Part shown: positions 52,606 through 62,229 of the stretch, piece by piece
Layout of the letters: the number at the start of each line of letters is the position of its first letter
Position numbering within the stretch: position 1 is the first letter of the stretch
Assembly: GCA_030684395.1 (NCBI GenBank)
Contig: JAUXTT010000011.1
Coordinates: forward strand, 186,001 to 250,000
DNA: 64,000 nt
Source of the DNA: Bacteroidota bacterium
Lineage (GTDB): Bacteria > Bacteroidota > Bacteroidia > B-17B0 > Aurantibacillaceae
Direction of reading: 5' to 3'
The notes under the pieces: model-generated
Told to the model about the DNA's origin: nothing
Seen by the model: only the letters and a program-made list of their open reading frames with translations
Databases searched by the model: none
Position numbers and translations under genes: made by a program

Positions 52606-53216
52606 ATGAAATCAATTAAAAATAAAATCCCCGAACTGCTTATATACTCACGCCTGGCTTTAGCATGGATGATGCTGGCAATAGGTTTATTAAATCCGTT
52701 ATGGGCTAAAACGGCTATTATCATTATACTGATAACAGGCTTATTAACGGATGTGTTTGACGGAATTATTGCCCGGCATTTAAAACTATCAACAGCGCAT
52801 CTCCGGCAGCTTGACACAAAAATTGACCGTATCTTTTGGCTATCCGCATTATTTGTGCTTATGTTAATTCATCCTTCTTACTTAAACACTGGATAGGTCT
52901 ATCAGTTCTTTTATTACTGGAATTGAGTGCCTGGCTGATAGGGAAAATCAAATTCCAAAACTCCATTTCCTTCCACTCTTTGCTCTCCAAATTTTGGGCA
53001 ATAAGTATTTTAATAACCTTTATTGATGTTTTACCTGATGGAAAAGCAGAAATATCTTTTGCTATTACTTTTTGGTATGGGTTAATTGCACAAATCGATA
53101 TTATGCTTATTGCATTCATCCTGCCCGAATTTCAGTGCGACATTCCAAGCTTCTGGCACGCATCAAAAATCAGAAAAGGGAGAACGATACGACGAATGAA
53201 ACTTTTTAACGGATAA
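52606..53216 (+). pseudogene. CDP-alcohol phosphatidyltransferase family protein, frameshifted
   Basis: The intact family makes phospholipids by moving a phosphatidyl group from CDP-diacylglycerol to an alcohol, in the inner membrane. The first frame (52606-52896) carries two membrane segments and the catalytic motif DVFDGIIAR followed by LDTKIDR. The usual Gly of the D-DG-AR-G-D-D motif is replaced by Leu. It stops early after HPSYLNTG. The -1 frame continues from about 52875 with LLKHWIGLSVLLLLELSAW, the C-terminal membrane segments and a basic tail to 53216. The two join naturally near 52880-52887. This is decay or a sequence error; with the shift the product would lose four segments. Confidence 0.7.
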
Positions 53217-53317
53217 ATAATTGACTCAAATCGCAAACCTAATTAAATACCGATTTTAAAGGGTATATACTTGCTTTTTCATTTCAAATGGTTTATTATT
53301 GCCTAAACCAATTTAAC

Positions 53318-56300
53318 ATGCGAAAAATGAAGGCAGTAACAAAATTATTTATCTGTTCGTTTCTGATGCTTTCTTTTGTTTTAAGTGCACAGCACAAAAC
53401 GGAAAGATTATGGACAAAAGTTTCTGAAAAAAATCTGGAAAGCTTACCGAAAACAAGAAGAAATGCAATTCCTTCCAAGGCTCATTTTTTTCAGCTGAAT
53501 TTACAGGAATTAAAAAATGAACTAATAAATGCTCCTGTTAGAGGTGAGTTTACCGGTCAATCCAATCTCATCATTAGTTTCCCAACTGCTTCAGGAAATT
53601 TTGAGAAATTTCGTGTAATGGAATCTCCAATCATGCACCCTGATCTGGCAGCAAAATATCCAATGATTAAAACATATGCCGCTCAGGGTATAGATGACCC
53701 AACAGCTACTATGCGTTTTAGTGTTACTCAATTTGGTTTACACACAATGACTATCTCTGGTAAAACCAGTTCTAATTATATAGATCCCTTCACCACTGAC
53801 CTTGTTAACTACATTGTTTATGATAAGGAATCACTAAATGGTACGCCTCAAAGTTTCGAATGTTTGTTGGAAGATGATGTGGAACTTTCATCTCTTAAAA
53901 CACAACCATCCACTTCTTCAGTGTTACAGATCAACGACAGTAAACTTAGAAAATACCGGTTGGCACAATCATGTAACGCTGAATATGGGAATATTTTTGC
54001 TGTTAATGTTGGTACTGAAAAAGCAGATATTCAGGCTCAGATGACAATTACTATAAACAGGGTAAACAGTGTTTATGAAAGAGATTTGGCTGTTACATTG
54101 GAGTTTATTGCTAATAATGACCTTATTATTTATTACGGCAACACAGCCTCCGATCCATGGGCAACAGAATACAATACAAAAACAGCGCAAACTATTGATG
54201 CGGTTATTGGTGTTGCTAATTACGATATTGGACACAACTTCAACACTTCAGGCGGAGGTAATGCCGGTTGTTTGAGTTGCGTTTGCTTAAGCACTTCACA
54301 ATCATCAACACATAAGGGAAGAGGCTACACAGGAAGCAACAACCCTACAGGAGACCCGTTTGACATTGATTATGTAGCTCATGAAATGGGGCATCAGTTT
54401 GGTGGGTACCATGTAATGAATACTTGTAGCAGAAGTGGTAATGGTGCAACTGAGGTTGAACCTGCAAGCGGAAGTTCAATTATGGGTTACGCGGGAATTT
54501 GCGCTACAAACGTACAAAACAATAGCCACGACGATTTTAATTATGTAAACATTCGTGATATTGCTACAAACATTAAAACAGGAAACAGTAGTTCTTGTGC
54601 TTCTATTACAAACATTACCAACCTCCCACCTACAGCAAATGCAGGAAGTGATTATACCATCCCAAAAAGTACTGCATTTATTTTAGAAGGTACTGCAACC
54701 GATCCTGATGGGATGGCATCATTAACTTATAGCTGGAGCCAAAACGACCCAACTCAATCACCCGGCAATGCTGCTCCGGTTTCAACCTATGCGGTTGGAC
54801 CAATGTATAGAGCTTTGCCTCCCATAACTTCTCCAAACAGATTTATGCCAACTATTACTTCCGTACTTGCAGGTAACTTAACTCCAACATGGGAAGTAAC
54901 TCCTTCTGTTGCTCGTACGATGAACTTTTCTTTCTTAGTTCGTGATAATGATGTATTAGGAGGACAAACTGCTGCCGATCTTATGACAGTAACTGTTGAT
55001 GGAACTGCCGGACCATTTGTTGTAACTTCTCAGGGTACAGCTACTACATGGAATGCAGGTGCAACAGAAACCATAACATGGAACGTTGCCGGAACAACAG
55101 CAGCTCCGGTGAATGCAGCTAACGTAAATATTTATTTATCAACTGATGGAGGTTATACTTACCCAACATTAGTTGCAGGCAATTTGCCAAACACAGGAAC
55201 AGCAAACATTACTGTACCTTCTGTTACAACAACAACAGGTCGTATAATGGTAAGAGGTGCAGGAAATATTTTTTATGACATTAACAATGCTAACATTTCT
55301 ATTCAGGCAGCTGAATTTGTAATGAATGTGGCGAATAACAACCAGAGTTTCTGCCCACCAACAAATGCAACTTATGATTTTACTTACAGTACCTTTTTAT
55401 CTTTCAGTGAAACTACTACTTTCTCAGCAAGCGGAAACCCTGCCGGAACAACGGTTTCATTTAACCCAACTACTGCTGTAACAAATGGTACACCAGTTCA
55501 AATGAGCATTAATGGTTTAACGGGAGCTATGGCGGGTACTTATACAGTAACTATTACAGGTACATCAACTTCTGTTACTAAAACTTCTACAGTTGTTGTT
55601 AATGTACAAAATCCAAGCCCTGCTGTTGCTACATTGGCTACACCTGCAAATGGAGCTACCGGGATAAATACTACAGCAACATTAACATGGAATGCAGTTA
55701 GCGGTGCAGGTATGTTGTATGATGTGGACGTTGCATCTGATGCAGGATTCACTACAATAGTTTCTTCAACAGTTGGAACCAATTTAACATCTTTTTCTGC
55801 TACAGGTTTAGCAGCTGCAACAACTTATTATTGGAGAGTAAAAGCTTATACTTCATGTGGAACAGGATCTTTTTCATCAACCAATTCCTTTACAACAAGT
55901 TCTTGTTCAAATGCTGCCAGTTCAAACGTTCCCGTAGCTATCACAGCAACAGGAACTCCAACTGTAACTTCAACATTAAGCATTCCAATTACCGGAACTA
56001 TTACTGATGTGAATGTTGTTGGATTAATTGGTACACATACATGGATCAATGACCTTACCATCACACTAAAAAGTCCTGCAAATACAACAGTTACTTTATT
56101 CGGGGCAATTTGTGCAAATCAGGATAATTTTGATATAAACTTTGATGACAATGCAGCTGCCGGCGCTTTACCTTGTCCGCCAATTGGTGGTGGAAACTAC
56201 CAGCCGCAAACAGCATTAAGTGTATTTAATGGACAAAGTGCAACCGGTACATGGACTCTAACAGTTGCCGACGGAGCAGATGCGGATGGAGGTTCATTAA

Positions 56301-56611
56301 GCGGATGGGGTTTACAAATTTGTACTGCAAGCGCAGTTGGAATTACTAAATATGAAGCACATTCTTCGTCCATTTCAATTTATCCTAATCCAACCAGTGG
56401 TTTGTTTACAGTTAAACCTTATGGAGCATCCAATGAAGTTTACACTGTAAAAGTGATAAACAATTTAGGGCAGGTGATTCAATTATCAGAAGTAAATGCA
56501 AACACAGAACTTCAAATGGATCTTCGCTCTTATGATGCGGGTGTTTATTTTGTAACTGTATCAGGAGATAACAAAACAGAAACTAAAAAGATCATCTTAG
56601 CAAAAGATTAA
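53318..56611 (+). CDS. Reprolysin-like metalloprotease, type IX secreted (type A sorting domain)
   Basis: The 1097-residue secreted protease has a signal peptide (VTKLFICSFLMLSFVLSA) and a propeptide to about 210. The metzincin domain has zinc motif HEMGHQFGGYH at 355-365 and the Met-turn SIMGYAG near 387. Ig and fibronectin-like domains follow (about 440-860; ATPANGATGINTTATLTWNA). A proprotein-convertase P-domain lies near 868-1007 (GTHTWINDLTITLKSP, GTWTLTVADGADADGGSL). A type A C-terminal sorting domain ends the protein (ISIYPNPTSGLFTVKP, YDAGVYFVTVSG). ATG 53318 is preferred to TTG/ATG codons upstream because it starts the signal peptide. A rho-independent terminator follows. Confidence 0.92.
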   Translation: MRKMKAVTKLFICSFLMLSFVLSAQHKTERLWTKVSEKNLESLPKTRRNAIPSKAHFFQLNLQELKNELINAPVRGEFTGQSNLIISFPTASGNFEKFRVMESPIMHPDLAAKYPMIKTYAAQGIDDPTATMRFSVTQFGLHTMTISGKTSSNYIDPFTTDLVNYIVYDKESLNGTPQSFECLLEDDVELSSLKTQPSTSSVLQINDSKLRKYRLAQSCNAEYGNIFAVNVGTEKADIQAQMTITINRVNSVYERDLAVTLEFIANNDLIIYYGNTASDPWATEYNTKTAQTIDAVIGVANYDIGHNFNTSGGGNAGCLSCVCLSTSQSSTHKGRGYTGSNNPTGDPFDIDYVAHEMGHQFGGYHVMNTCSRSGNGATEVEPASGSSIMGYAGICATNVQNNSHDDFNYVNIRDIATNIKTGNSSSCASITNITNLPPTANAGSDYTIPKSTAFILEGTATDPDGMASLTYSWSQNDPTQSPGNAAPVSTYAVGPMYRALPPITSPNRFMPTITSVLAGNLTPTWEVTPSVARTMNFSFLVRDNDVLGGQTAADLMTVTVDGTAGPFVVTSQGTATTWNAGATETITWNVAGTTAAPVNAANVNIYLSTDGGYTYPTLVAGNLPNTGTANITVPSVTTTTGRIMVRGAGNIFYDINNANISIQAAEFVMNVANNNQSFCPPTNATYDFTYSTFLSFSETTTFSASGNPAGTTVSFNPTTAVTNGTPVQMSINGLTGAMAGTYTVTITGTSTSVTKTSTVVVNVQNPSPAVATLATPANGATGINTTATLTWNAVSGAGMLYDVDVASDAGFTTIVSSTVGTNLTSFSATGLAAATTYYWRVKAYTSCGTGSFSSTNSFTTSSCSNAASSNVPVAITATGTPTVTSTLSIPITGTITDVNVVGLIGTHTWINDLTITLKSPANTTVTLFGAICANQDNFDINFDDNAAAGALPCPPIGGGNYQPQTALSVFNGQSATGTWTLTVADGADADGGSLSGWGLQICTASAVGITKYEAHSSSISIYPNPTSGLFTVKPYGASNEVYTVKVINNLGQVIQLSEVNANTELQMDLRSYDAGVYFVTVSGDNKTETKKIILAKD

Positions 56612-56668
56612 TACTATAGCACTAAATAGGAAATCCATCAACTAATTTATTTCACTCTTAATGAAATT

Positions 56669-56704
56669 AAAGCTGCTCTCGTTAATCAGGGCAGCTTTTT
56701 TGTT
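56669..56704 (+). terminator. Rho-independent terminator after the metalloprotease gene
   Basis: AAAGCTGCTCT (56669-56679) pairs with AGGGCAGCTTT (56688-56698), with one G-T pair and an 8-base loop, then a T-run TTTTTGTTTT. It lies between convergent genes. The complementary strand has only a short T-rich tail, so it may work weakly in the other direction. Confidence 0.82.
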
Positions 56705-56708
56705 TTAT

Positions 56709-57251
56709 CTATTCTGAATTCCTGAAATTGATTTTACAATTATGCAATTTATAGTAAAAATCCAGCTCAAACGTTTTACGTTTGGTGATACTCAACAGAT
56801 CATCTAAACCAGTCCATACTAAAAACCAGCCGGCCGGTTCAAAACAAATAATCAAAACCGTATAAACAAATTCCTTTGCTTGCAGTTTATGTATATAAGA
56901 AGCTATAGCCATGCATAATAAACCAATGAAAATCATCAGGTAAGATCGTTTTCTGATAGTTTTTTTTCTTTCAAGTATTTTTTGATAATGTCTCTTTATA
57001 TGTACTTCTATACGTTTAACAACAACTTCCTCCATTTGTACATTCCTCACTTTTTCAGGTATCAATAAATTAAATTCCCTCACTTTATACTCGCTTTCAT
57101 TACAAACCTTTTTCAATTCGCTTATAAAATCATCAGATAAAGCTCTGTCTGCATAAGGTCTTGGGTCAAAATCAGAAAACATGTCGTTATAATCATCCAA
57201 CCAGATTCCAATGTCTCTTGACTCAAATTCGATATGATTGTTCTTATTCAT
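56709..57251 (-). CDS. Conserved-looking two-segment membrane protein, unknown function
   Basis: The 180-residue protein starts with an acidic, aromatic segment (IGIWLDDYNDMFSDFDPRPY, then ADRALSDDFISELKK) that looks strongly conserved and may be cytosolic. A basic helical region follows (about 75-105), then two membrane segments near 105-122 and 130-150, and a polar tail. I have a sense that the SDFDPRPYxxRALSDDF motif recurs in many bacteria and archaea, but no function is known to me. It is a single gene between the terminator and the large repeat protein, divergent from the latter. Confidence 0.7.
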   Translation of the reverse strand: MNKNNHIEFESRDIGIWLDDYNDMFSDFDPRPYADRALSDDFISELKKVCNESEYKVREFNLLIPEKVRNVQMEEVVVKRIEVHIKRHYQKILERKKTIRKRSYLMIFIGLLCMAIASYIHKLQAKEFVYTVLIICFEPAGWFLVWTGLDDLLSITKRKTFELDFYYKLHNCKINFRNSE

Positions 57252-57412
57252 CCTGTTTACCTATTAAGCCGGGGTACCCGCCTTTCATCAAATTTAATAA
57301 AAAAGTCCTGACCGCCTTATGCAAATTTACCTTTTAATGCTTTTGAAACGTCTCAAAAATCAAACTTTGTAAGTTATTTTTCCTACTTTAGCATTTCGTA
57401 AAAAATTGATTT

Positions 57413-60400
57413 ATGATTAAAAAGTATCTATTCTGTTTTGCCCTTTTATTTATATTAATAGGTGGCAAGTTAACCGCACAGGACGTAGCTGTAATTAACA
57501 TCACGGCTCCCTCGTCAGGTTGTAATTTAACCGCAACCGAAAATGTGGTGGTCCGCATTTTTAATTACGGTCCTACTGATTTGAGTGGAGTAAACATCCC
57601 TGTAAGTTATTCCGTTAACGGGGTCCCTATACCTGCTGAAACCGCCAATTTCCCATCATTTCTCCAGAATTCCACTGTTACATACACATTTACAGCAGTA
57701 GCTGACTTATCGGCACCTGCTTCTTACACTATTGATGCAACAACGTCTTTAGCAGGAGATATTAATACTACAAACGATGCGTTCACAGGCTATACTGTTA
57801 CCAATACAGCGCCATCTGTTGGAGGAACAGTTAGTGGAGGCACTAATGTATGTATAACGGGGAATGCAGGTAACCTTACTCTTGCAGGGCATACCGGAAA
57901 CGTTCTTAACTGGGAATATTCTACTGATGGCGGATCAACCTGGATAAATATTTCCAATACAACAACCTCACAGTCATACAGCAACCTTACTGTACAAACA
58001 CAATACAGGGCAAACGTACAGAATGGTTCATGTACAACTGCTTCAAGTACTGCCTCTACCATTACCATTGACCCGGCAACTGTTGGAGGAACTGCAGCCA
58101 CTTCTTCTACTATTTGCAGTGGTGCAAGTGGTAATATAACATTAAGTGGTCATACGGGTGCAATTCAATATTGGGAATATTCTACAGATGGTGGTGCAAC
58201 ATGGACAAACATTGCCAACACTGCAACCACTCAACCATATGTAGCCTTAACAACTACAACAAGATACCGGGCAAACGTACAAAGTGGAGCTTGTACATCT
58301 GTAAATTCAACAGTGGCTATTAAAACGGTTAACCCTACTTCAGTTGGTGGTACAGTTTCGCCTGCAGCAACAACCGTTTGTAGTGGTTCCAATGGTGGAA
58401 CCCTTACTTTAAGCGGGCATACAGGAACCATATCGCGTTGGGAATATTCAACTGATGGTGGAACTACCTGGACAAACATTGTGAATACAACTACTTCTCA
58501 AAACTATACTAATTTAACAACTACCACTCAATACCGGGCTTTGGTTAAGAGTGGTGTTTGCTCGGCCACATACTCTGCAATAAGCACAATAACAGTTACC
58601 GCATCTACCGTTGGGGGATCAGTTACATCGGATGCAACAATTTGTAGTGGTTTAAACGGAGGTACTTTAACTTTGGCAGGTGAATCAGGAACAATTTTAA
58701 ATTGGGAATCATCAATTGATGGTGGTACAACATGGACAACAATTGCTAATACTACCAACAGCGAAATATACACCAATATTATAGTTACAACACATTATCG
58801 TGCTGTTGTTCAAAATGGAACTTGTACCGCGTCTAATTCAACTGCTGCAATTCTTACAGTAAATAATGCTTCGGTAGGTGGAAATCTTTCTTCCGATGCC
58901 ACCGTTTGTGCTTCTGCAAATTCGGGAACAATAACATTAGCGGGCCAAACAGGAAGTATCCAAAATTGGGAATCTTCTACAGACGGCGGTGCCACCTGGA
59001 CTAATATTGCAAATACTACTACATCAAATAATTTCAACAACTTAACTGATACTACATTGTACAGAGCGGCTGTTAAAAACGGAGTTTGTGCTTCTGCCTA
59101 TTCAGATACAGTTACAATAACCGTAGACCCTGTAACCGTAGGCGGAATAGTTTCTTCAAGCGCTTCCATATGTTCAGGATTAAATACAGGTACGTTAAAT
59201 TTATCAGGTAACACAGGATCTGTATTAAGTTGGGAATATTCTACTGATGGAGGTTCTACCTGGATAAACATTTCGAACACAACAACCAGTCAATCTTACA
59301 ATAACGTTTCTACAAATACCATTTACCGTTCTTTGGTGCAAAGTGGTGTTTGTTCTTCATCTTATTCAGGAACTGCAACCTTAACGGTTGACCCGCAAGC
59401 GGTTGGAGGTACGACCTATGGAACAGCTACTGTATGTGAAGGTGCAAATAATGGCTCCATAACTTTGGTTGGTTACTCCTCTTCTATTGCTAGTTGGGAA
59501 TCTTCTACAGACGGTGGAACAACATGGGCCCCTATTGTAAATACAAGCGCGGTTTTAAACTATACAAATTTGTTGCAAAGCACAACTTACCATGCAATTA
59601 CTTCAAGCGGTGTATGTCCTGATGATACTTCAAGCATTACCGTAATTTCAGTGGATATTCCTTCTGTTGGTGGATTGGTTTCTACAGGTGATACAGTTTG
59701 CGCAGGAGTAAACGGGGGAATTTTAAACTTGTCGGGAAATACAGGTAATGTTCAAAACTGGGAATACTCAACCGATAACGGAACCAGTTGGGTGTTATTA
59801 TCAAATGCTACTGCAACTCAAAGTTATGCAAACCTAACACAATCAACTTACTTTCGCGCAAGTGTAAAAAACGGTGTTTGTGCAACAGACCTTGCTGATT
59901 CGGTTTACATTAAAGTTGATTCAGCAGTAGTTGCGGGTTCAATCTCAAGCCCTGCTACAGTTTGTATCTCTAATGCAAACGGAACTTTAACTCTTGCAGG
60001 TTACATTGGTTCTATTGTTGATTGGGAATCGTCGGCAGATAACGGTACAACATGGAGCGGATTAACCAACACTACAAACACAAATAACTATGCAGCATTA
60101 ACCGACACAACTTATTACAGAGCAATTGTTTCCAGCGGCGTTTGTGGAAATGATACTACTGCTTCTTTGGTTATAAATGTAGATCAACTTTCTGTTGGTG
60201 GAACCATTGATCTTTCTCAAACAGTTTGTGCAAGCGGAAATGGGGCAACATTAAACATCATTGGTAGTACAGGAAATGTTTTGGGATGGGAATATTCTTC
60301 GAATGGTGGTAATAGTTGGATCCCTGTAAACAATACAACTCTATCTCAGGTTTATACTAATCTAACACAAACAACTTATTACAGAGCTACATTAAAAAAT

Positions 60401-62215
60401 GGTGTGTGCCCGGTTGCTTATGCAGATACAGCCATCATTATAGTTGACCCAATTGTAGAAGCTGGATCTATCTCAAGCCCTGCCACACTTTGTATATCTA
60501 ATGCAAATGGCACCCTAACTCTTAATGGTTACACCGGATCAATTACAGATTGGGAATCATCTGCGGATAACGGAACAACATGGAGTAGTTTAGCCAATAC
60601 AACAAACACAAATGCTTATACTGCTTTAACAGATACTACTTATTACAGGGCAATTGTTACAAGTGGTGTTTGTGGAAATGACACTACAGCAACTACAATT
60701 ATTGGTATTGATCAACTTTCTGTTGGTGGAACAATAAACACTGCTGATACAGTTTGTGCTTCTGCAAATGCTGACACTTTAGCTCTTACAGGTTATACAG
60801 GAACTATTACAGGTTGGGAATTTTCAACTAACAATGGTGCTTCATGGATGACATTAACTAACACAAACGATTCATTAACTTATGTTGACCTTAGTTCATC
60901 AACCAGTTATCACGCTATTATTAAGAATGGTGTTTGCCCTTCTGTGTATTCTGCAACAACAAAAATCACTGTTGATGCAGTTACCAATCCCGGAATTATA
61001 ACAGGTGGAACAATTGGATGTGAGTCAAATAACAATGGAACATTAAATCTATCTAACTCATTAGGTCAGGTAAATGATTGGATTTATTCAACTGATAACG
61101 GAGCCACATGGCAATCAAGTGGTGTTACTACTACTTCATACTTTTATACTAATATTCCTGACACAACAGTTTTCCAGGCAATTGTTCAAAATGGTGTTTG
61201 CGCTAAAGATACTGCGGCTCCAATTACGATATTGGTTTATGCAAGGCCAAATGTTTCATTCACCGTTGACAGTGTTTGTTTTAAAGATACAACTCATCTT
61301 GTAAACCTAACAACTCTTTCATCCGGGTTTATTTCAACTTTTACATGGAATTACGGCGATGGTAATAGTGTAAGTAATGTAAATCAAAATTATGTGTATG
61401 CCAGCGTAGACACATTTACCGTTTCACTAACTGCATTCAGCAACTTTGGTTGTTCAGATACAGCAACTGCTGCCGCTTTAATTAAACGGATTCCAAATGC
61501 AACAATATTAAATGCAAGCCCTCTTTCATTCTGTCCCGGTGATAGCACGGTTCTGAATTTTGATTTAGACAGCAATGCTACTTACACATGGAGTACTTTG
61601 GCTACAGATACTTTCACAGTTGTTGACAGTAGTGCGATGATACTCTTAACTGTTACCGACACATTAAATGGTTGTATTGCTAAAGACTCTGTTGAAGTAG
61701 TACAGTTTCAGGTAGATTCCATTTCCGCAGGTGAGGATACTACCATTACTTTAGGAACACTTTATGTATTGCAAGGTTACGGATCAGGAAACATTTCCTG
61801 GACACCTGTCGGGCCGCTTAGTAACCCTCTCATCTTAAATCCGGAAGTAACACTAAGTAATGATACAACTTTTGTATTGCAAATAACAGATGTGAACTCT
61901 TGTGTTAGCAGAGATACTGTTAATATAAAGATAAATTACGATTACACTTTTGACGTAAAGAATATCATTACTCCGAATGGTGATGGATTGAACGATGTAT
62001 GGCACATAAATAATATTGAGAGTTATCCTGACAATGAGGTCACGGTGTTTAACCGGGAAGGAAATATTGTTTTTAAAACAAGTGCTTATAAAAATGACTG
62101 GGAAGGAACCTTCAACGGGAAAACTTTGTCGGATGGTGCATATTTCTATATAATCAAATTTGAGAAAAGTGACAAAGTATTAAAAGGAGACATTAACATA
62201 TTAAGCAACAAATAA
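57413..62215 (+). CDS. 1600-residue repeat surface protein with PKD and type B type IX sorting domain
   Basis: This giant secreted or surface protein has a signal peptide (1-22, cut after TAQ) and a CARDB-like domain at 24-130 (AVINITAPSSGCNLTATENV). Thirteen tandem Ig-like repeats of about 85-90 residues follow at about 134-1275. Each has the pattern VGG...TVCSG...GxLTLxGxTG, WEYSTDGGxTW, then TTxYRAxVxxGVC, with a Cys pair per repeat. A PKD domain lies near 1280-1360 (FTWNYGDGNS). It ends in a type B (gliding-motility) sorting domain: IITPNGDGLNDVWHI, VFNREGNIVFK, DGAYFYIIKFE. An adhesive or matrix role is likely. It is followed after 14 bases by the PorP/SprF gene, the usual pairing for type B cargo. 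Confidence 0.92.
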   Translation: MIKKYLFCFALLFILIGGKLTAQDVAVINITAPSSGCNLTATENVVVRIFNYGPTDLSGVNIPVSYSVNGVPIPAETANFPSFLQNSTVTYTFTAVADLSAPASYTIDATTSLAGDINTTNDAFTGYTVTNTAPSVGGTVSGGTNVCITGNAGNLTLAGHTGNVLNWEYSTDGGSTWINISNTTTSQSYSNLTVQTQYRANVQNGSCTTASSTASTITIDPATVGGTAATSSTICSGASGNITLSGHTGAIQYWEYSTDGGATWTNIANTATTQPYVALTTTTRYRANVQSGACTSVNSTVAIKTVNPTSVGGTVSPAATTVCSGSNGGTLTLSGHTGTISRWEYSTDGGTTWTNIVNTTTSQNYTNLTTTTQYRALVKSGVCSATYSAISTITVTASTVGGSVTSDATICSGLNGGTLTLAGESGTILNWESSIDGGTTWTTIANTTNSEIYTNIIVTTHYRAVVQNGTCTASNSTAAILTVNNASVGGNLSSDATVCASANSGTITLAGQTGSIQNWESSTDGGATWTNIANTTTSNNFNNLTDTTLYRAAVKNGVCASAYSDTVTITVDPVTVGGIVSSSASICSGLNTGTLNLSGNTGSVLSWEYSTDGGSTWINISNTTTSQSYNNVSTNTIYRSLVQSGVCSSSYSGTATLTVDPQAVGGTTYGTATVCEGANNGSITLVGYSSSIASWESSTDGGTTWAPIVNTSAVLNYTNLLQSTTYHAITSSGVCPDDTSSITVISVDIPSVGGLVSTGDTVCAGVNGGILNLSGNTGNVQNWEYSTDNGTSWVLLSNATATQSYANLTQSTYFRASVKNGVCATDLADSVYIKVDSAVVAGSISSPATVCISNANGTLTLAGYIGSIVDWESSADNGTTWSGLTNTTNTNNYAALTDTTYYRAIVSSGVCGNDTTASLVINVDQLSVGGTIDLSQTVCASGNGATLNIIGSTGNVLGWEYSSNGGNSWIPVNNTTLSQVYTNLTQTTYYRATLKNGVCPVAYADTAIIIVDPIVEAGSISSPATLCISNANGTLTLNGYTGSITDWESSADNGTTWSSLANTTNTNAYTALTDTTYYRAIVTSGVCGNDTTATTIIGIDQLSVGGTINTADTVCASANADTLALTGYTGTITGWEFSTNNGASWMTLTNTNDSLTYVDLSSSTSYHAIIKNGVCPSVYSATTKITVDAVTNPGIITGGTIGCESNNNGTLNLSNSLGQVNDWIYSTDNGATWQSSGVTTTSYFYTNIPDTTVFQAIVQNGVCAKDTAAPITILVYARPNVSFTVDSVCFKDTTHLVNLTTLSSGFISTFTWNYGDGNSVSNVNQNYVYASVDTFTVSLTAFSNFGCSDTATAAALIKRIPNATILNASPLSFCPGDSTVLNFDLDSNATYTWSTLATDTFTVVDSSAMILLTVTDTLNGCIAKDSVEVVQFQVDSISAGEDTTITLGTLYVLQGYGSGNISWTPVGPLSNPLILNPEVTLSNDTTFVLQITDVNSCVSRDTVNIKINYDYTFDVKNIITPNGDGLNDVWHINNIESYPDNEVTVFNREGNIVFKTSAYKNDWEGTFNGKTLSDGAYFYIIKFEKSDKVLKGDINILSNK
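57814..61240 (+). repeat. Thirteen tandem coding repeats of about 255-270 bp
   Basis: Repeat starts are recognised by codons for (S/T)VGG or VxAG near 57814, 58080, 58338, 58608, 58870, 59135, 59398 and on to about 60990. Repeats 9 and 11, beginning near 59933 and 60461, are much more alike than neighbours are, and so are the starts of 10 and 12. The distance is 528 bp, which points to a recent duplication of a two-repeat unit. Confidence 0.85.
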
Positions 62216-62229
62216 AAAAGATAAAGAAT

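Noticed and set aside
57814-61240. Regular repeats of about 260 bp, possible CRISPR or satellite array
   Set aside because: The repeats are in one open reading frame, diverged at the DNA level and conserved as protein (WEYSTDGG, YRA, GVC). There are no short identical repeats with unique spacers.
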